Source: a bacterium
Lineage (GTDB): Bacteria; Oederibacteriota; CAKKQC01
DNA: 22,388 nt
Direction of reading: 5' to 3'
Assembly: GCA_919901855.1 (NCBI GenBank)
Contig: CAKKQC010000050.1
Span: 1 to 22,388, forward strand
The notes below the pieces were generated by a model. It did not search any database. It had not been told where the DNA came from and saw only the letters and a program-made list of their open reading frames with translations. The position numbers and the translations under genes are program-made. Positions 13,070 to 22,388 of this stretch are shown here, piece by piece; position 1 is the stretch's first letter; every line of letters starts with the position of its first letter.

Positions 13070-16000
13070 TCAGCGATGCGGAGCCACGACCAGCGGCTCG
13101 GGCTTGGGCGCGATCATGAGGAACCGTGACGCACGTCCCATGTTGCCGGCTGCATCCTCGACCACGAGCTCGAGCTCGTAGCTGCCGGGAAGGAAGGCCG
13201 CGGTCTTCAGCCGGCCAAGCTCCCCTAGCCAGACGGGCTCGCCGGAATCCACGAGCATCGACGTGGTACCCGCTCCCTTGAGCGTCAGCCGGTACCGGCT
13301 GAAATGCGCATCCACGGCCCGGCCGCGCACGATGACCATGACGCCCCGCTCCACGGAGGTCGCTGGAAGCTCCCCAAGCTCCGCTCGCGGACGGATTAGG
13401 TCCGGCGCCACCGACAGCCGCAGGGGCCAGCGCTGGCCCCGGTCATTGAGCGTGTCCGCCACGTAGAGGCAGGAAGTCTGGGTATCCAGAGCGAGACCCC
13501 CGGGCTGCCGCATCTCGCCCACGGCGCCGCCCGGGGTGCCGAACGAGAAGAGGAATGACCCGGTGTCCGCGTCGAAGGCGCTGATCCGGTCGTGCCCGGT
13601 ATCACCGACGAACAGCCGACGGCCGGAGGCATCCACGGCGACCCCCGATGGTCTCGCGAGCTCACCCGCTGCACCCACCGTCCTGATCAGGCGCCCTTCC
13701 TGGTCAAATGCGCAGGCGCGGTCGTTCCCCGCGTCGGCCACCCACACGGTTCCCGAGGGCTCCGCCCACAGGTGGGCGGGTTCCTTGAGCGGCGCCGCGC
13801 CCGTCCCCGCCACGGTGGCGAGGTACGTGCCGTCCCGCGTGAAGAGCTGGAGCTTTCCGGTCAGCCGGTCGGCCACCCAGAGCCGCCCGGTCGCGTCGAG
13901 CGTGATCCCGGAGGGTTCGCGGAACCGGCCCGGCGCGTCGCCGTTCCCGCCGAACGCGTACCGGAAACCCCCATCTTCGTCGTACACGACCACCTGCTTG
14001 CGGAGCTTGTCGGCCACGTAGAGGGAGCCGTCGGGGCCGACCACCGCCGCGACGGGCGCCTTGAGGCCAGCGGGGTCTTTCCCCGACGCGTCAGGCTTCC
14101 CCAGCTCCCACAGGAGACGGCCCTGCGCATCGAACCGCTCGATCCGCCGGCGCAGGCTGTCCACCACGTACACGAAATCGGCCGCGTCCGTCGAGATCCC
14201 CTCCGGATGGCGGTGCTCGGAGAAGGTGACGACCGGGTTGGGGCCCCCGCATCCCGCGCACACGATGCCGAAGTTTCCGCCAACGGTAACGGTGGTCGAT
14301 TCCCCGGTACCGTCGGTGGCATAGACCGTGAGCGTGATCGTATGGCATCCCGAGGCCGGCACCGGTACGCTCCCCAGGTACACGGGACCGGTTTGCGGAA
14401 TGCCCTTCGCGGTGTACGAAGTGATCCACGCCGTGCCGTCGACCGCGATGACATACCGGCTGAACAGGTTCGGCGTGCCGAGGTAGTACGCCTTTCCGTA
14501 GACCGGGACGCTGCCAGGGGCGATCGTGCACATGTCCGGGGAGCTGATCAACGCCACCGGCCCGCCCGCCATCACGTCGACCTCGGGCGAGAACCAGCTC
14601 GTTGCCGGCCGCCCCGATCGCGTCACCGCCCGGACGGCATACCAGTAGGTCCGGCCCGGCACGAGGCCGCTGCCGGTATCGGTGAAGGTGAGCGCCGTCG
14701 TGCTCGCGACCAGCACCGGCGGCGGCGTCACGCCGGGGTTCGCGAAGGCTCCCGCCCAGATCTGACCCTTCGTCGTCTCGGCGCGGTAGAGCTCGTAGCG
14801 GAGAACGTCCGCCGCTCCCATGGCGGGAGGACTCCAGGCGAGGAACGCGCCCCGCAGGACGCTCGCGGCCGTAAGGTCCGCGGGGGGATCGATCGTGCGC
14901 GGTCCCCACACGTGGCCGCCGTCCATGAAGAGGAGACCCCGCGCGACCGCGGGGGCCCGCATGCCCGCCGGCTGCCAGTCGCTGGTCGATGACCACACGA
15001 TGCCGTTGTCAGCCAGATCCACCGCGTGCACGATCGTCCGGTGGGAGTTGACTCCCGACCTGTTGAGCGCGGCATTCTCCCCCGCGTGGTACACGAACCC
15101 ATTGGCCACCGCGCTCCGCCCCGCGTACGGACCGAAGTCGCTCCACCAGAGCGGTTCGTTCCGCGTTGAGACCGTGTAGCTGCCGCCGGACGGGATCAGC
15201 CGCAGGGACGCCGACGGGCTGTAGCCTACCCCCTGGGCCGTGCTCCATGGCAGCACCCGCCGCGCGACCACGTCGCCGCTATCCGCCAGCGCGGGGCCGT
15301 AGATCTCGCCGCCGTACGGCCACGTGAAGCTCCGGACCTCCCAGCCGTTGACCGGGTTGTACGCCTTCACGACCGCACCCGACACATTGGCTCCCGTCAC
15401 GACGATCAAGCTGCCGTCGAAAGTCATGTAGTTGGTGTTCGGCCCGTACGTCGGCGCGAGGTCGATCTCGACGTTGAAGGAGGCGGATGGCCCCGATAGG
15501 ATCAGGTGGGGCTTCCCCCCCGACGCGCTCAACCCGATCACGACCATCGACCCGTTGACCACGAGCGGCGGTGAGGTCAGGAGCGTCTTCACGCCCGCGA
15601 ACGCGGTCACCGGCCGGGTGAAGATGGTTCCCTGCCGGTAGATCGAGAGCCCGGCACTGGAAACCACGTACAGATTCCCGCCGTCGACGGTGAGATTCTC
15701 GACGCCGTACGGGGGATACAGGTTCGGTAACGGTTGCCCGTTCATGGTGTCGTATCCGGAAACGTGCCGCCCACCCTCGCTGTTGATCACGTAGACGACA
15801 TTGCCGTCGGTCGCCGTCGCGGTCGGCATGAACAACCCCGAGGCGTGCCACACCTCGCCGCCGTCAAGTATCCGGCGGGCCACGAGGCGATTGTAATAAC
15901 CCGTGTTGTCCGGCTCCACCCAGTAGCTCAGGCTCCCGGCCACGATCGGGCTCGTGCCGCTCCGAACACTCCAGATCTCCTCCAGCGGCGGCTCAAGCGG

Positions 16001-19000
16001 CGTCGCCTCGGCCTGCCGGAACGTGTGCTGCGCGTCGTGCCCCCATGTCAGCCAATCTCCCGCGCCGTTGAACGACGTTACGTAGGTCTCGCCGGGCCCG
16101 GCGCCTCCCGCCACCCCGCACACGGTCGCGGCCACCGACGGGTTGAACGCCACCACCCCCATCCCGTTCGTGACGAACGTCCACGTGAACGCCTGCGAAC
16201 CCCCCGGGGTAACCGTGAAAGTCCCCGCCGGCACAGGCCCGGTCTGACTGGCGATGAGCCCGCCCCCGGCCAGGATGTCCATGGGATTCGGAGAGACGTA
16301 AGCCGGCGAGGATGTCACGTTGGAGAAGGTGAGGACAAGCGGGAACGGCACCCCGCGCGTGACGGTCCCGGGCACGGAGACAGTCGCGACCAGCCCGCGG
16401 CTGACCTCGACGGCGTCCGAGACGAGCGGATAGAAGCTGGCGGCTTGCAGCGAGACCGCGTCCGTCCACGACGCCCCCGCCACGACCTTGAGCGTGCCCG
16501 TTCCGGGCCCCGCCTGATACGTCCACGTGAACGCGCCGGAGGCCCCGGGCGGCAGCGAGGGGAGCGGCGACGCCGGGACGACGACCGACGCCGAGGGCGT
16601 GCCGCTCAGCACCCATAGCGCGGGCACACCCGGCGTGACGTTCACCGCCCCTCCATCGCCCCGGTTCTCGACCCCGAGGATGACCTGGAAGGTCTGGTTC
16701 GGACACGGTGGCGATGGGCTCACGGCGAGGCTCGTCCCCGCGAGGAGCGCATGACCGACGAGCACGCCCCCCGTGCCCGTGAACGTCAGCGCGGTGGCAC
16801 AGATCGTGGCGGTGGCAGATGCACCAAGCTTCAGGACACCCCAGGAATCCACCCGGTACCGCCACGTGAACGCCCTGGAGGCGCCGTCGCCGAGCAGCGT
16901 CACGGACGAGGGCGAGGGTGACGAGACCATAACTGCCGACGGACCGGAAACCACGAGCGCGGGCTTGACCCAGAAGGCGCTCACCCCACTCGTGTTCGTC
17001 ACCGTTTCCACCACGAAGATGGTTGCGCCGACGGTCCCGGGCCCTGAGCCGGCCACCGCCACGGTCATGGTGTTGTCCGAAATCCTCATCGTGTTCGTCG
17101 TCGCCGCCGTGGACGTGAGGAAGGCGCCCGAGGCCACGTCGTAGCCCAGGGCCAGCGATCGGAACGACGCCGTGCCGCTCCCCACGGCCGTGTAGGTGAA
17201 GGAAAACCCCGTGGTTGATCCCGGCGCCAGGCTCCCGATCACGACCGGCGGTGCGCCGCCGTACGCCACCGATCCCGTGCCCAGGGCGAGCGGGGTCGCC
17301 CCCCGGACGCCGGTTGCGGCCCCGTCGCCCGTGTTCGATACCGTGAAGGTCGCCGTGACCACGCCGCCTGGACAAACTCCCGCCGGCGAGGCGACGGCGG
17401 CCACGATCGCCAGCTTGGCCGCCCCGATGAAGACCGTGACCGACGCCCCGGGGTACTTGACCGCGTAGTGGCAGGTCTTGGCCATGACCCACGGGTCCAG
17501 CACGAGTCGGCCGGGCGACTTGGCCGTCATCTGAATCGTGAAGTACGCCGTCGCTCCCGGATCGAGCTGAGCCACGAGGTGGGGCTGGGGACTGTAAATC
17601 ACGACCCACGGCGACGCATAGGCGGGCTTGGCGGTCGGCGTCACGCTAATGGCCACCTCCGTTCCCGCGTTGTACGCCGTGATCGTGACCGTGAACGTCA
17701 TCCCCGGGTGCACGAAAGACGGCGCCGCCGCCGTGACGTAAAGACTCGCGCATCGGATGTCGATCGGCCCGAGGTCGATCGTCGCCGACGAAACGACCGT
17801 GGCCGAACACGCATCGATCCCGCTCGCCGAACCCCGGAGCACAAGATCGCCTCCTCCCGTCGCCTTGACCTGCCATGTGATCGTGCCCGTGCCGCCGGGA
17901 GTCAGTGTGAGCGGCGTGAAGGTGCCGTAGCTCCCGTATGTGATCACCGTCGCCGAGCCCTGGACGATCGAAAGGGAACCCGTCATCCGGGATGCCGAGA
18001 ATAGGCCGTCGTTGCGCACCGTAAGTTTGACCGCCCGCGTCTGTCCCACGCAGTCGAACGGCAGATTGCCAGTCACGGACAGCGAGAACGCGATGAGCTG
18101 CGCTCCCGGCCCCTTCAGCGGCACCAGCACGCACCGCTCGGACTCATGTCCCTCGGTGTCCAGGGCCATCACCTGGTAGTAGTAGGCAATGCCACAGTCG
18201 GGAGGAGTGTCGAGATACGCCGTGGACGCCCAGGAGACCCGGCCCAGCTCCGTCTGCGGGGCTTCCGCCGACGTCGACCGCAGGATGCGGTATGCGGTGA
18301 CGGCGTAGGTCGCCTCCACAGGAGGATCCCATTGGACTAGAAGGGCCGGCCCCTGCGCACGGCCTCGGACGTTCCGGGGGCAGTTCACGCCAGCGCCCCA
18401 CGCGTGAACCGTACCGTCGTATGTCTGGGCCAGCACCATCGTGTTCGTGACCGCGAGTCCGAGCATGCCGCCCCCGATGAAGTCGTGCCGGTCGACCATT
18501 TCGCCCGTGTCACCCCGATAGATTCTGAGGGCGTTGGGAGCCGGGCCGGCAGCGCCGCCCTCAGTCACGTAGAGGAACCCGTTCGCCGCCACAAGACCCT
18601 GCGCATCGCCGCTGAGCGTGACCGAGAAGGCCGGATCAAGGGAGCCATCCGCCAGCGAAGCGCGGAGTAGCCACTGCCTCAGTGAGGGAATGCCAGAAGG
18701 GTCCCACGGCAGAACCGTGTTGTTGTACATGAAGTAGACGCGACCGCGGTCGGCCACCGTCAGGTTGAGGTTCAGGGGAGGCGCGGCGGACGTGTTCAAC
18801 ACTTGCGGCATGTTCGTGCGCCACAGTTGACTGCCGGTCAGTCCGTCCAGGCACACCAGCGCCGATTGATAACTCGCCTGCGAATCCTGAAGGTACACGA
18901 TGACCCGGAGCCGTCCCGTGGCGAGATCCCGGATCGCAAGCGGAGGGGAGAGAATTATCCTCGCCGCTCCCAGCGTGGCCGACCAGCGCACGTCACCAGT

Positions 19001-22000
19001 ACGGACATCGAACGCCGAGATCATCTGAATGCCTCCCCCGCCATGTGGGAGGAAGATGCGCCCGCAGGCTACGGCAGGCGTATTCCAACCATCGCCCAAC
19101 TTGGGCCGAGTGTAACTCCACCGCTGAGTCATCAAGAGGTCCGTCTCGTCAAACATGGCCAGCACTCCATTGTCGAGGTTGGCTTCGATGACGCTCGGGC
19201 CGTCCGCGACGGTCGCGTATAGCCCGAGCGGCTTGCCGGCGAGAATCGGTCGAATAGGACCGAAGGCGAACCCTCCCGGCCCGTAGTTCATTCTCTCCAG
19301 CTGAGTCCTGTGCGAAACCATCCAGACCTGCGTTCCTGAGCCGAAAAGCGGCTCCGCAGCAGGACCGAAGGCCAGAATCCCTCCGGCGTCGGGGAGGCCT
19401 CGCGAGGTCATGAACAGCGTGTTCGCCGGGTTCATCGCAGCGAGCTGGAATTGATACGGCGCAAAGATCATGCCCCCATCCATCAACGGACTCGTCGGCA
19501 GAGCTACAGGACTCCAGTACCAATTGAACGCCGGGACGCCAAGCGCGTTGACTTCCCACATGAGCTTCAGCGGTGGCTTCAGGATGTCGCCCAGCGCCAG
19601 CGGGTTCTGGCTCTGGTCCCGCCGCCATTGCGGCCAGTCTCGCGTCGCCACGACGCCCACCTGGAAGGGGGTGGCTCCGGGGTACGCCGGCAGCGAAACC
19701 GTCACGTAGTAGGTGCCGGTCCGATCGCCCGTGTGCAGCACGATGGTCGTCTCGGCGGGCGAGTCGGACAACACGGTGACGGAGACCTTCGACATCCAGT
19801 CCGCGTAGTAGTCCGAGACAAAGGCCGTGGCTCCGGGCGGGATCGGCCCGATGGTGGCCCGGACCGTCACGCCGCCCACGACGAGACCCGAGGTAGTGCG
19901 GCTGAGAGCCGAGATCAGGAGCTGCACCGACCCGCCCGCTGGCACGCGGTCCGGCGCCGTCCGCACGTCGATCCTGGCCGGTTCGGCCGGACAGACCGTG
20001 ACCGAATCGGACATCTGCGTGTTGCCGCTTCCGCAGTGTAACAAGTCGAGCGCGGCCACCAGCAGATCGCACTTCCCGCCCGGGTCGGGCCGGTACATCT
20101 GCCTAAGGATCCCGTCCGCGCCGATCGCCGAGGGTCCCAAGAAGCCGCCGCCGTTCGCGGTGGCCTGCGAAAGGCAGAATCTCGTCGGGTCCACGCTCGT
20201 CACCGTGTTCCCCCACTGGTCCTCGAGGTGCGCCCGGATCTCCTCGGTGGCGCCGGCGATGATCGCGTCGAACTGGGGGGTGATCACGGCTTTCGCCGGC
20301 GAACACGGCACGGTCGCGAAGGCCGTCGTCGTGCACGCGGCGTTCGCACAGAACTGGACCGTGTACGGCCCGACCCTGGCGGACGGGTAGAGGACGAAGT
20401 CGGTCCATGGCGCGGAGGAACCGCCGGTGAGCTGCGTCGCGGACAGGGGATAGGCCGCGGAGAACTTCGCCGTGGGCTGGCCGGTCTGCGGCACCGGCGC
20501 GTCGGCGAGCCACGCGATTATGGGGGCCTCCGTCACCAGATGCCCGCCGGCATCGAAGGCGCGCACGCGGATCGTGATCGGCCCGCACGCGTTCGGGGCC
20601 GGGGTGAGGACCTCGGCCGTGACACTGGCGGGGATATCCCCGGCCACCACGATCGCCGGCGCGGGGATGGCGTACGCGTGGCCGTTCGTATCCATCACGA
20701 AGACCGTCGCCGTATGAAACGCTTCGTTGTAACTATAGTTGGTGTCCGGCGCATAGGTACCGATGGACCAGGTCGTAACCGTGCTCGACGAGCTCGTGAA
20801 CGTGGCTGCGCAGTTCGACACCGGCGCCGCGCTCGTCCCGTCCGGTCTCGTCACGCCGACGCGCAGGGATCCGGCTGCGACATCGAGTCCATCGGTTAGC
20901 TTCGCCGGGTTCGCGATGGTCACCTGGAAGGTCACGGGACCGCCGACGTACGTGGGATAAAGGTGGTATCGGAAGTCCTCCAGGGCCGTCGCGTCCAGGA
21001 CCGACCGCGAGTCGCTCAAGTAGAGCCAATCACACCCGGGGCCACCGGGCGGCCCGCCAAGCGCGGCGTACGCGTCCAGCCGCCCCGCGCCGTTCTCCTG
21101 CTCGTACGAACACTGGTTACACGTCCGCTCGGACGGACAGTCGGCCTGGTGCGCGGTCTGCCTCACCCGCCGGCGGACCGTCTCCCCGTACCAGTCCGGA
21201 TTCTGATCCACCAGGCACGCGGCCACGCCGGCCACCATCGGCGACGCGAAGGAGGTGCCTTTCCCATTCGCGTACAGGGGGAACGTCGGCGGCCCTCCGT
21301 CGGCGGGCAAGGGCCACGAGCTCAACGTCCTCGCGGACGGCGCCACGAGCGCGACCTCCGGGCCGGCCATGCCATCGTACTCGCAGTCTCCGTCGCTCTG
21401 ACCGACGCCGATGACTCCAGGCAGCATCGCGGGCTCCCACACGCTGTGGCACGCGGTGAAGACGTACTGGGTGGAGGAACAGAACGCTGGGGAGCACGCA
21501 GGATCGGCGGCCTTGCACTTGTTGCCCACCGCCGCCACCACGATGTTCCCCTGCCGGTTGATCGCGGCGACATTCCCGGGCTCCTGGTCGGAGTTCCCCA
21601 GGTCCGGCGGCCACTGTCCCCAACTGCAGTTCACGATCCGGTGGCTCGGCCGGCCCAGCCGGTTGGACTTTTCGTCCGGCGCGCCCGTACGGGCCAGCTC
21701 CAGCGCATCCCACCCGGCCCATACGGGGAACGTCTCGCTGTCGAACTCCCTGACGGGCACCAGCGTGGCACGCCACGCCATCCCGGCCATCCCGCCGCCG
21801 CCCTTGCCGCCGATCAGCGCCCAATGACCAATCCCGTCGCTGTCGCGCCAACCCGCTCCAAGCCCCCGGCTCGTCGGGTCCGCCAGGTTGAACTCCACCC
21901 ACGTTCCAGAGGCGGGATCGTACCGTCCGTCCTTCCCAACCGGCAGGGCGTCCGCATCCTCGCCCCCGACCGCGAAGATCGAGCTTCCGTCCGTCACAAC

Positions 22001-22309
22001 CCCAAGCCAACTTCGCGCCGTCGGCAGGGAACTGGAGACCGTCCAGTACGTGGCCGACCCATCCCAGACTTCCACGGTTGACACAACCCCTGTCCCGTCG
22101 TTCCCGCCGATCGCGTAGATGGTCCCACCGAGGACTACCCCGCCGATCCCCTCCCGTGCCACATTGAGGGAGGGCGCCGTGGACCAGGCGCCAGTCGCGG
22201 AGTCGTAGGCATACACCGACGACGACGGACCCCACCTGTCGTTCCCGCCGATCGCGTACAGAGTGCCGCCCAGCGACACCGCCGCCAACCCCCGCCGCGG
22301 AGTCGGCAT
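13070..22309 (-). CDS. Giant secreted multi-propeller protein: Kelch, subtilase-like, PQQ, CARDB, PQQ, NHL
   Basis: From the first ATG in the window this is 3,079 residues, but the frame stays open 26 more codons to the window edge. The sequence before the ATG (DVWWTASP) belongs to a Kelch repeat, so the true start is probably outside. Approximate domains: Kelch repeats 1-170; S8 subtilase-like 173-413, with oxyanion Asn263 (VVAAVGN) and Ser353 (GTSFASPMVAG) but no canonical Asp or HGTH motif; Ig-like modules 430-880; PQQ-type propeller 885-1303; fibronectin III 1306-1395; six CARDB-like repeats 1400-2080; second PQQ-type propeller 2083-2470; fibronectin III 2473-2575; Ig-like 2580-2690; NHL propeller 2690-2960; final Ig-like to 3079. 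Many cysteines suggest an extracellular location. No sorting signal or membrane anchor is seen at the C-terminus (KPEPLVVAPHR). The role is unknown. Confidence 0.88.
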   Translation of the reverse strand: MPTPRRGLAAVSLGGTLYAIGGNDRWGPSSSVYAYDSATGAWSTAPSLNVAREGIGGVVLGGTIYAIGGNDGTGVVSTVEVWDGSATYWTVSSSLPTARSWLGVVTDGSSIFAVGGEDADALPVGKDGRYDPASGTWVEFNLADPTSRGLGAGWRDSDGIGHWALIGGKGGGGMAGMAWRATLVPVREFDSETFPVWAGWDALELARTGAPDEKSNRLGRPSHRIVNCSWGQWPPDLGNSDQEPGNVAAINRQGNIVVAAVGNKCKAADPACSPAFCSSTQYVFTACHSVWEPAMLPGVIGVGQSDGDCEYDGMAGPEVALVAPSARTLSSWPLPADGGPPTFPLYANGKGTSFASPMVAGVAACLVDQNPDWYGETVRRRVRQTAHQADCPSERTCNQCSYEQENGAGRLDAYAALGGPPGGPGCDWLYLSDSRSVLDATALEDFRYHLYPTYVGGPVTFQVTIANPAKLTDGLDVAAGSLRVGVTRPDGTSAAPVSNCAATFTSSSSTVTTWSIGTYAPDTNYSYNEAFHTATVFVMDTNGHAYAIPAPAIVVAGDIPASVTAEVLTPAPNACGPITIRVRAFDAGGHLVTEAPIIAWLADAPVPQTGQPTAKFSAAYPLSATQLTGGSSAPWTDFVLYPSARVGPYTVQFCANAACTTTAFATVPCSPAKAVITPQFDAIIAGATEEIRAHLEDQWGNTVTSVDPTRFCLSQATANGGGFLGPSAIGADGILRQMYRPDPGGKCDLLVAALDLLHCGSGNTQMSDSVTVCPAEPARIDVRTAPDRVPAGGSVQLLISALSRTTSGLVVGGVTVRATIGPIPPGATAFVSDYYADWMSKVSVTVLSDSPAETTIVLHTGDRTGTYYVTVSLPAYPGATPFQVGVVATRDWPQWRRDQSQNPLALGDILKPPLKLMWEVNALGVPAFNWYWSPVALPTSPLMDGGMIFAPYQFQLAAMNPANTLFMTSRGLPDAGGILAFGPAAEPLFGSGTQVWMVSHRTQLERMNYGPGGFAFGPIRPILAGKPLGLYATVADGPSVIEANLDNGVLAMFDETDLLMTQRWSYTRPKLGDGWNTPAVACGRIFLPHGGGGIQMISAFDVRTGDVRWSATLGAARIILSPPLAIRDLATGRLRVIVYLQDSQASYQSALVCLDGLTGSQLWRTNMPQVLNTSAAPPLNLNLTVADRGRVYFMYNNTVLPWDPSGIPSLRQWLLRASLADGSLDPAFSVTLSGDAQGLVAANGFLYVTEGGAAGPAPNALRIYRGDTGEMVDRHDFIGGGMLGLAVTNTMVLAQTYDGTVHAWGAGVNCPRNVRGRAQGPALLVQWDPPVEATYAVTAYRILRSTSAEAPQTELGRVSWASTAYLDTPPDCGIAYYYQVMALDTEGHESERCVLVPLKGPGAQLIAFSLSVTGNLPFDCVGQTRAVKLTVRNDGLFSASRMTGSLSIVQGSATVITYGSYGTFTPLTLTPGGTGTITWQVKATGGGDLVLRGSASGIDACSATVVSSATIDLGPIDIRCASLYVTAAAPSFVHPGMTFTVTITAYNAGTEVAISVTPTAKPAYASPWVVIYSPQPHLVAQLDPGATAYFTIQMTAKSPGRLVLDPWVMAKTCHYAVKYPGASVTVFIGAAKLAIVAAVASPAGVCPGGVVTATFTVSNTGDGAATGVRGATPLALGTGSVAYGGAPPVVIGSLAPGSTTGFSFTYTAVGSGTASFRSLALGYDVASGAFLTSTAATTNTMRISDNTMTVAVAGSGPGTVGATIFVVETVTNTSGVSAFWVKPALVVSGPSAVMVSSPSPSSVTLLGDGASRAFTWRYRVDSWGVLKLGASATATICATALTFTGTGGVLVGHALLAGTSLAVSPSPPCPNQTFQVILGVENRGDGGAVNVTPGVPALWVLSGTPSASVVVPASPLPSLPPGASGAFTWTYQAGPGTGTLKVVAGASWTDAVSLQAASFYPLVSDAVEVSRGLVATVSVPGTVTRGVPFPLVLTFSNVTSSPAYVSPNPMDILAGGGLIASQTGPVPAGTFTVTPGGSQAFTWTFVTNGMGVVAFNPSVAATVCGVAGGAGPGETYVTSFNGAGDWLTWGHDAQHTFRQAEATPLEPPLEEIWSVRSGTSPIVAGSLSYWVEPDNTGYYNRLVARRILDGGEVWHASGLFMPTATATDGNVVYVINSEGGRHVSGYDTMNGQPLPNLYPPYGVENLTVDGGNLYVVSSAGLSIYRQGTIFTRPVTAFAGVKTLLTSPPLVVNGSMVVIGLSASGGKPHLILSGPSASFNVEIDLAPTYGPNTNYMTFDGSLIVVTGANVSGAVVKAYNPVNGWEVRSFTWPYGGEIYGPALADSGDVVARRVLPWSTAQGVGYSPSASLRLIPSGGSYTVSTRNEPLWWSDFGPYAGRSAVANGFVYHAGENAALNRSGVNSHRTIVHAVDLADNGIVWSSTSDWQPAGMRAPAVARGLLFMDGGHVWGPRTIDPPADLTAASVLRGAFLAWSPPAMGAADVLRYELYRAETTKGQIWAGAFANPGVTPPPVLVASTTALTFTDTGSGLVPGRTYWYAVRAVTRSGRPATSWFSPEVDVMAGGPVALISSPDMCTIAPGSVPVYGKAYYLGTPNLFSRYVIAVDGTAWITSYTAKGIPQTGPVYLGSVPVPASGCHTITLTVYATDGTGESTTVTVGGNFGIVCAGCGGPNPVVTFSEHRHPEGISTDAADFVYVVDSLRRRIERFDAQGRLLWELGKPDASGKDPAGLKAPVAAVVGPDGSLYVADKLRKQVVVYDEDGGFRYAFGGNGDAPGRFREPSGITLDATGRLWVADRLTGKLQLFTRDGTYLATVAGTGAAPLKEPAHLWAEPSGTVWVADAGNDRACAFDQEGRLIRTVGAAGELARPSGVAVDASGRRLFVGDTGHDRISAFDADTGSFLFSFGTPGGAVGEMRQPGGLALDTQTSCLYVADTLNDRGQRWPLRLSVAPDLIRPRAELGELPATSVERGVMVIVRGRAVDAHFSRYRLTLKGAGTTSMLVDSGEPVWLGELGRLKTAAFLPGSYELELVVEDAAGNMGRASRFLMIAPKPEPLVVAPHR

Positions 22310-22333
22310 CGGCGAGGCCGTCCACCAGACATC

Positions 22334-22388
22334 GGCTAGCAGGTCGCTGAAAAAACGGTCATGACGACGAGAAAACTGATCGTGACGA
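22334..22388. mobile_element. Possible end of an insertion element at the window edge
   Basis: The last ~55 bases are much more AT-rich than the adjoining Kelch-coding DNA. They begin with CTAGCAGGTCGCTGAAAAAA, which resembles terminal sequences of some insertion elements. A plus-strand ATG at 22362 opens a short frame (MTTRKLIVT) that runs off the window. On the minus strand the giant-protein frame remains open, but the residues no longer resemble a Kelch repeat upstream of about 22336. The evidence is compositional and by recollection only. Confidence 0.3.

Noticed and set aside
13592-14992. Plus-strand 466-codon frame opposite the NHL region
   Set aside because: Arg/Pro/His-rich shadow of the giant protein with no recognisable domain.

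Overview
The window is high-GC bacterial DNA (roughly two thirds G+C by eye), densely coding, with nearly all genes on the minus strand. No rRNA, tRNA or CRISPR array is visible. The DUF6785/DUF6784-type membrane protein, the SGNH hydrolase paralogues and the very large secreted repeat protein suggest an environmental or metagenomic lineage of the Planctomycetota / PVC / Armatimonadota kind. That placement is inference; no marker gene is present.

Layout, left to right. 1-288 (minus) holds a truncated CopG-type antitoxin gene running into sequence that resembles the 5' part of a group II intron. 289-603 has no recognisable intact gene. 604-4841 (minus) is a compact three-gene set: multi-pass DUF6785-like membrane protein, then SGNH/GDSL hydrolase, then SAM-dependent methyltransferase. 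4925-5548 is a DsbD/TauE-SafE-like (UreH) membrane protein, starting just after an intrinsic terminator that closes the gene for a small glycine-rich RRM protein (5635-5961). 6189-9445 (minus) is a tightly overlapping operon: nucleotidyltransferase, LemA, then two TPM-domain proteins. 9547-9930 is an XRE regulator with a readable promoter and possible operator. 10130-11227 is an AI-2E family permease. 11279-12988, the only convincing plus-strand gene, is a second, exported SGNH hydrolase related to the first.

The right 9.3 kb (13070 to the window edge) is one open frame of more than 3,000 codons. From the N-terminus it encodes Kelch repeats, a subtilisin-like (S8) domain whose canonical Asp and His motifs cannot be found, Ig-like domains, a PQQ-type beta-propeller, fibronectin III, six CARDB-like repeats, a second PQQ-type propeller, fibronectin III, an Ig-like domain, an NHL propeller and a final Ig-like domain. 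Four propeller blocks of three kinds on one chain is the most unusual feature here. The frame has no start before the right edge, and the last ~55 bases look foreign to it.

Functionally, the LemA/TPM operon and both membrane-protein genes point to envelope functions, and the exported hydrolase and giant protein point to extracellular polymer or surface work. Both ends of the window look like mobile or repeated sequence (intron-like on the left, insertion-element-like on the right), which would explain a contig breaking at these points.
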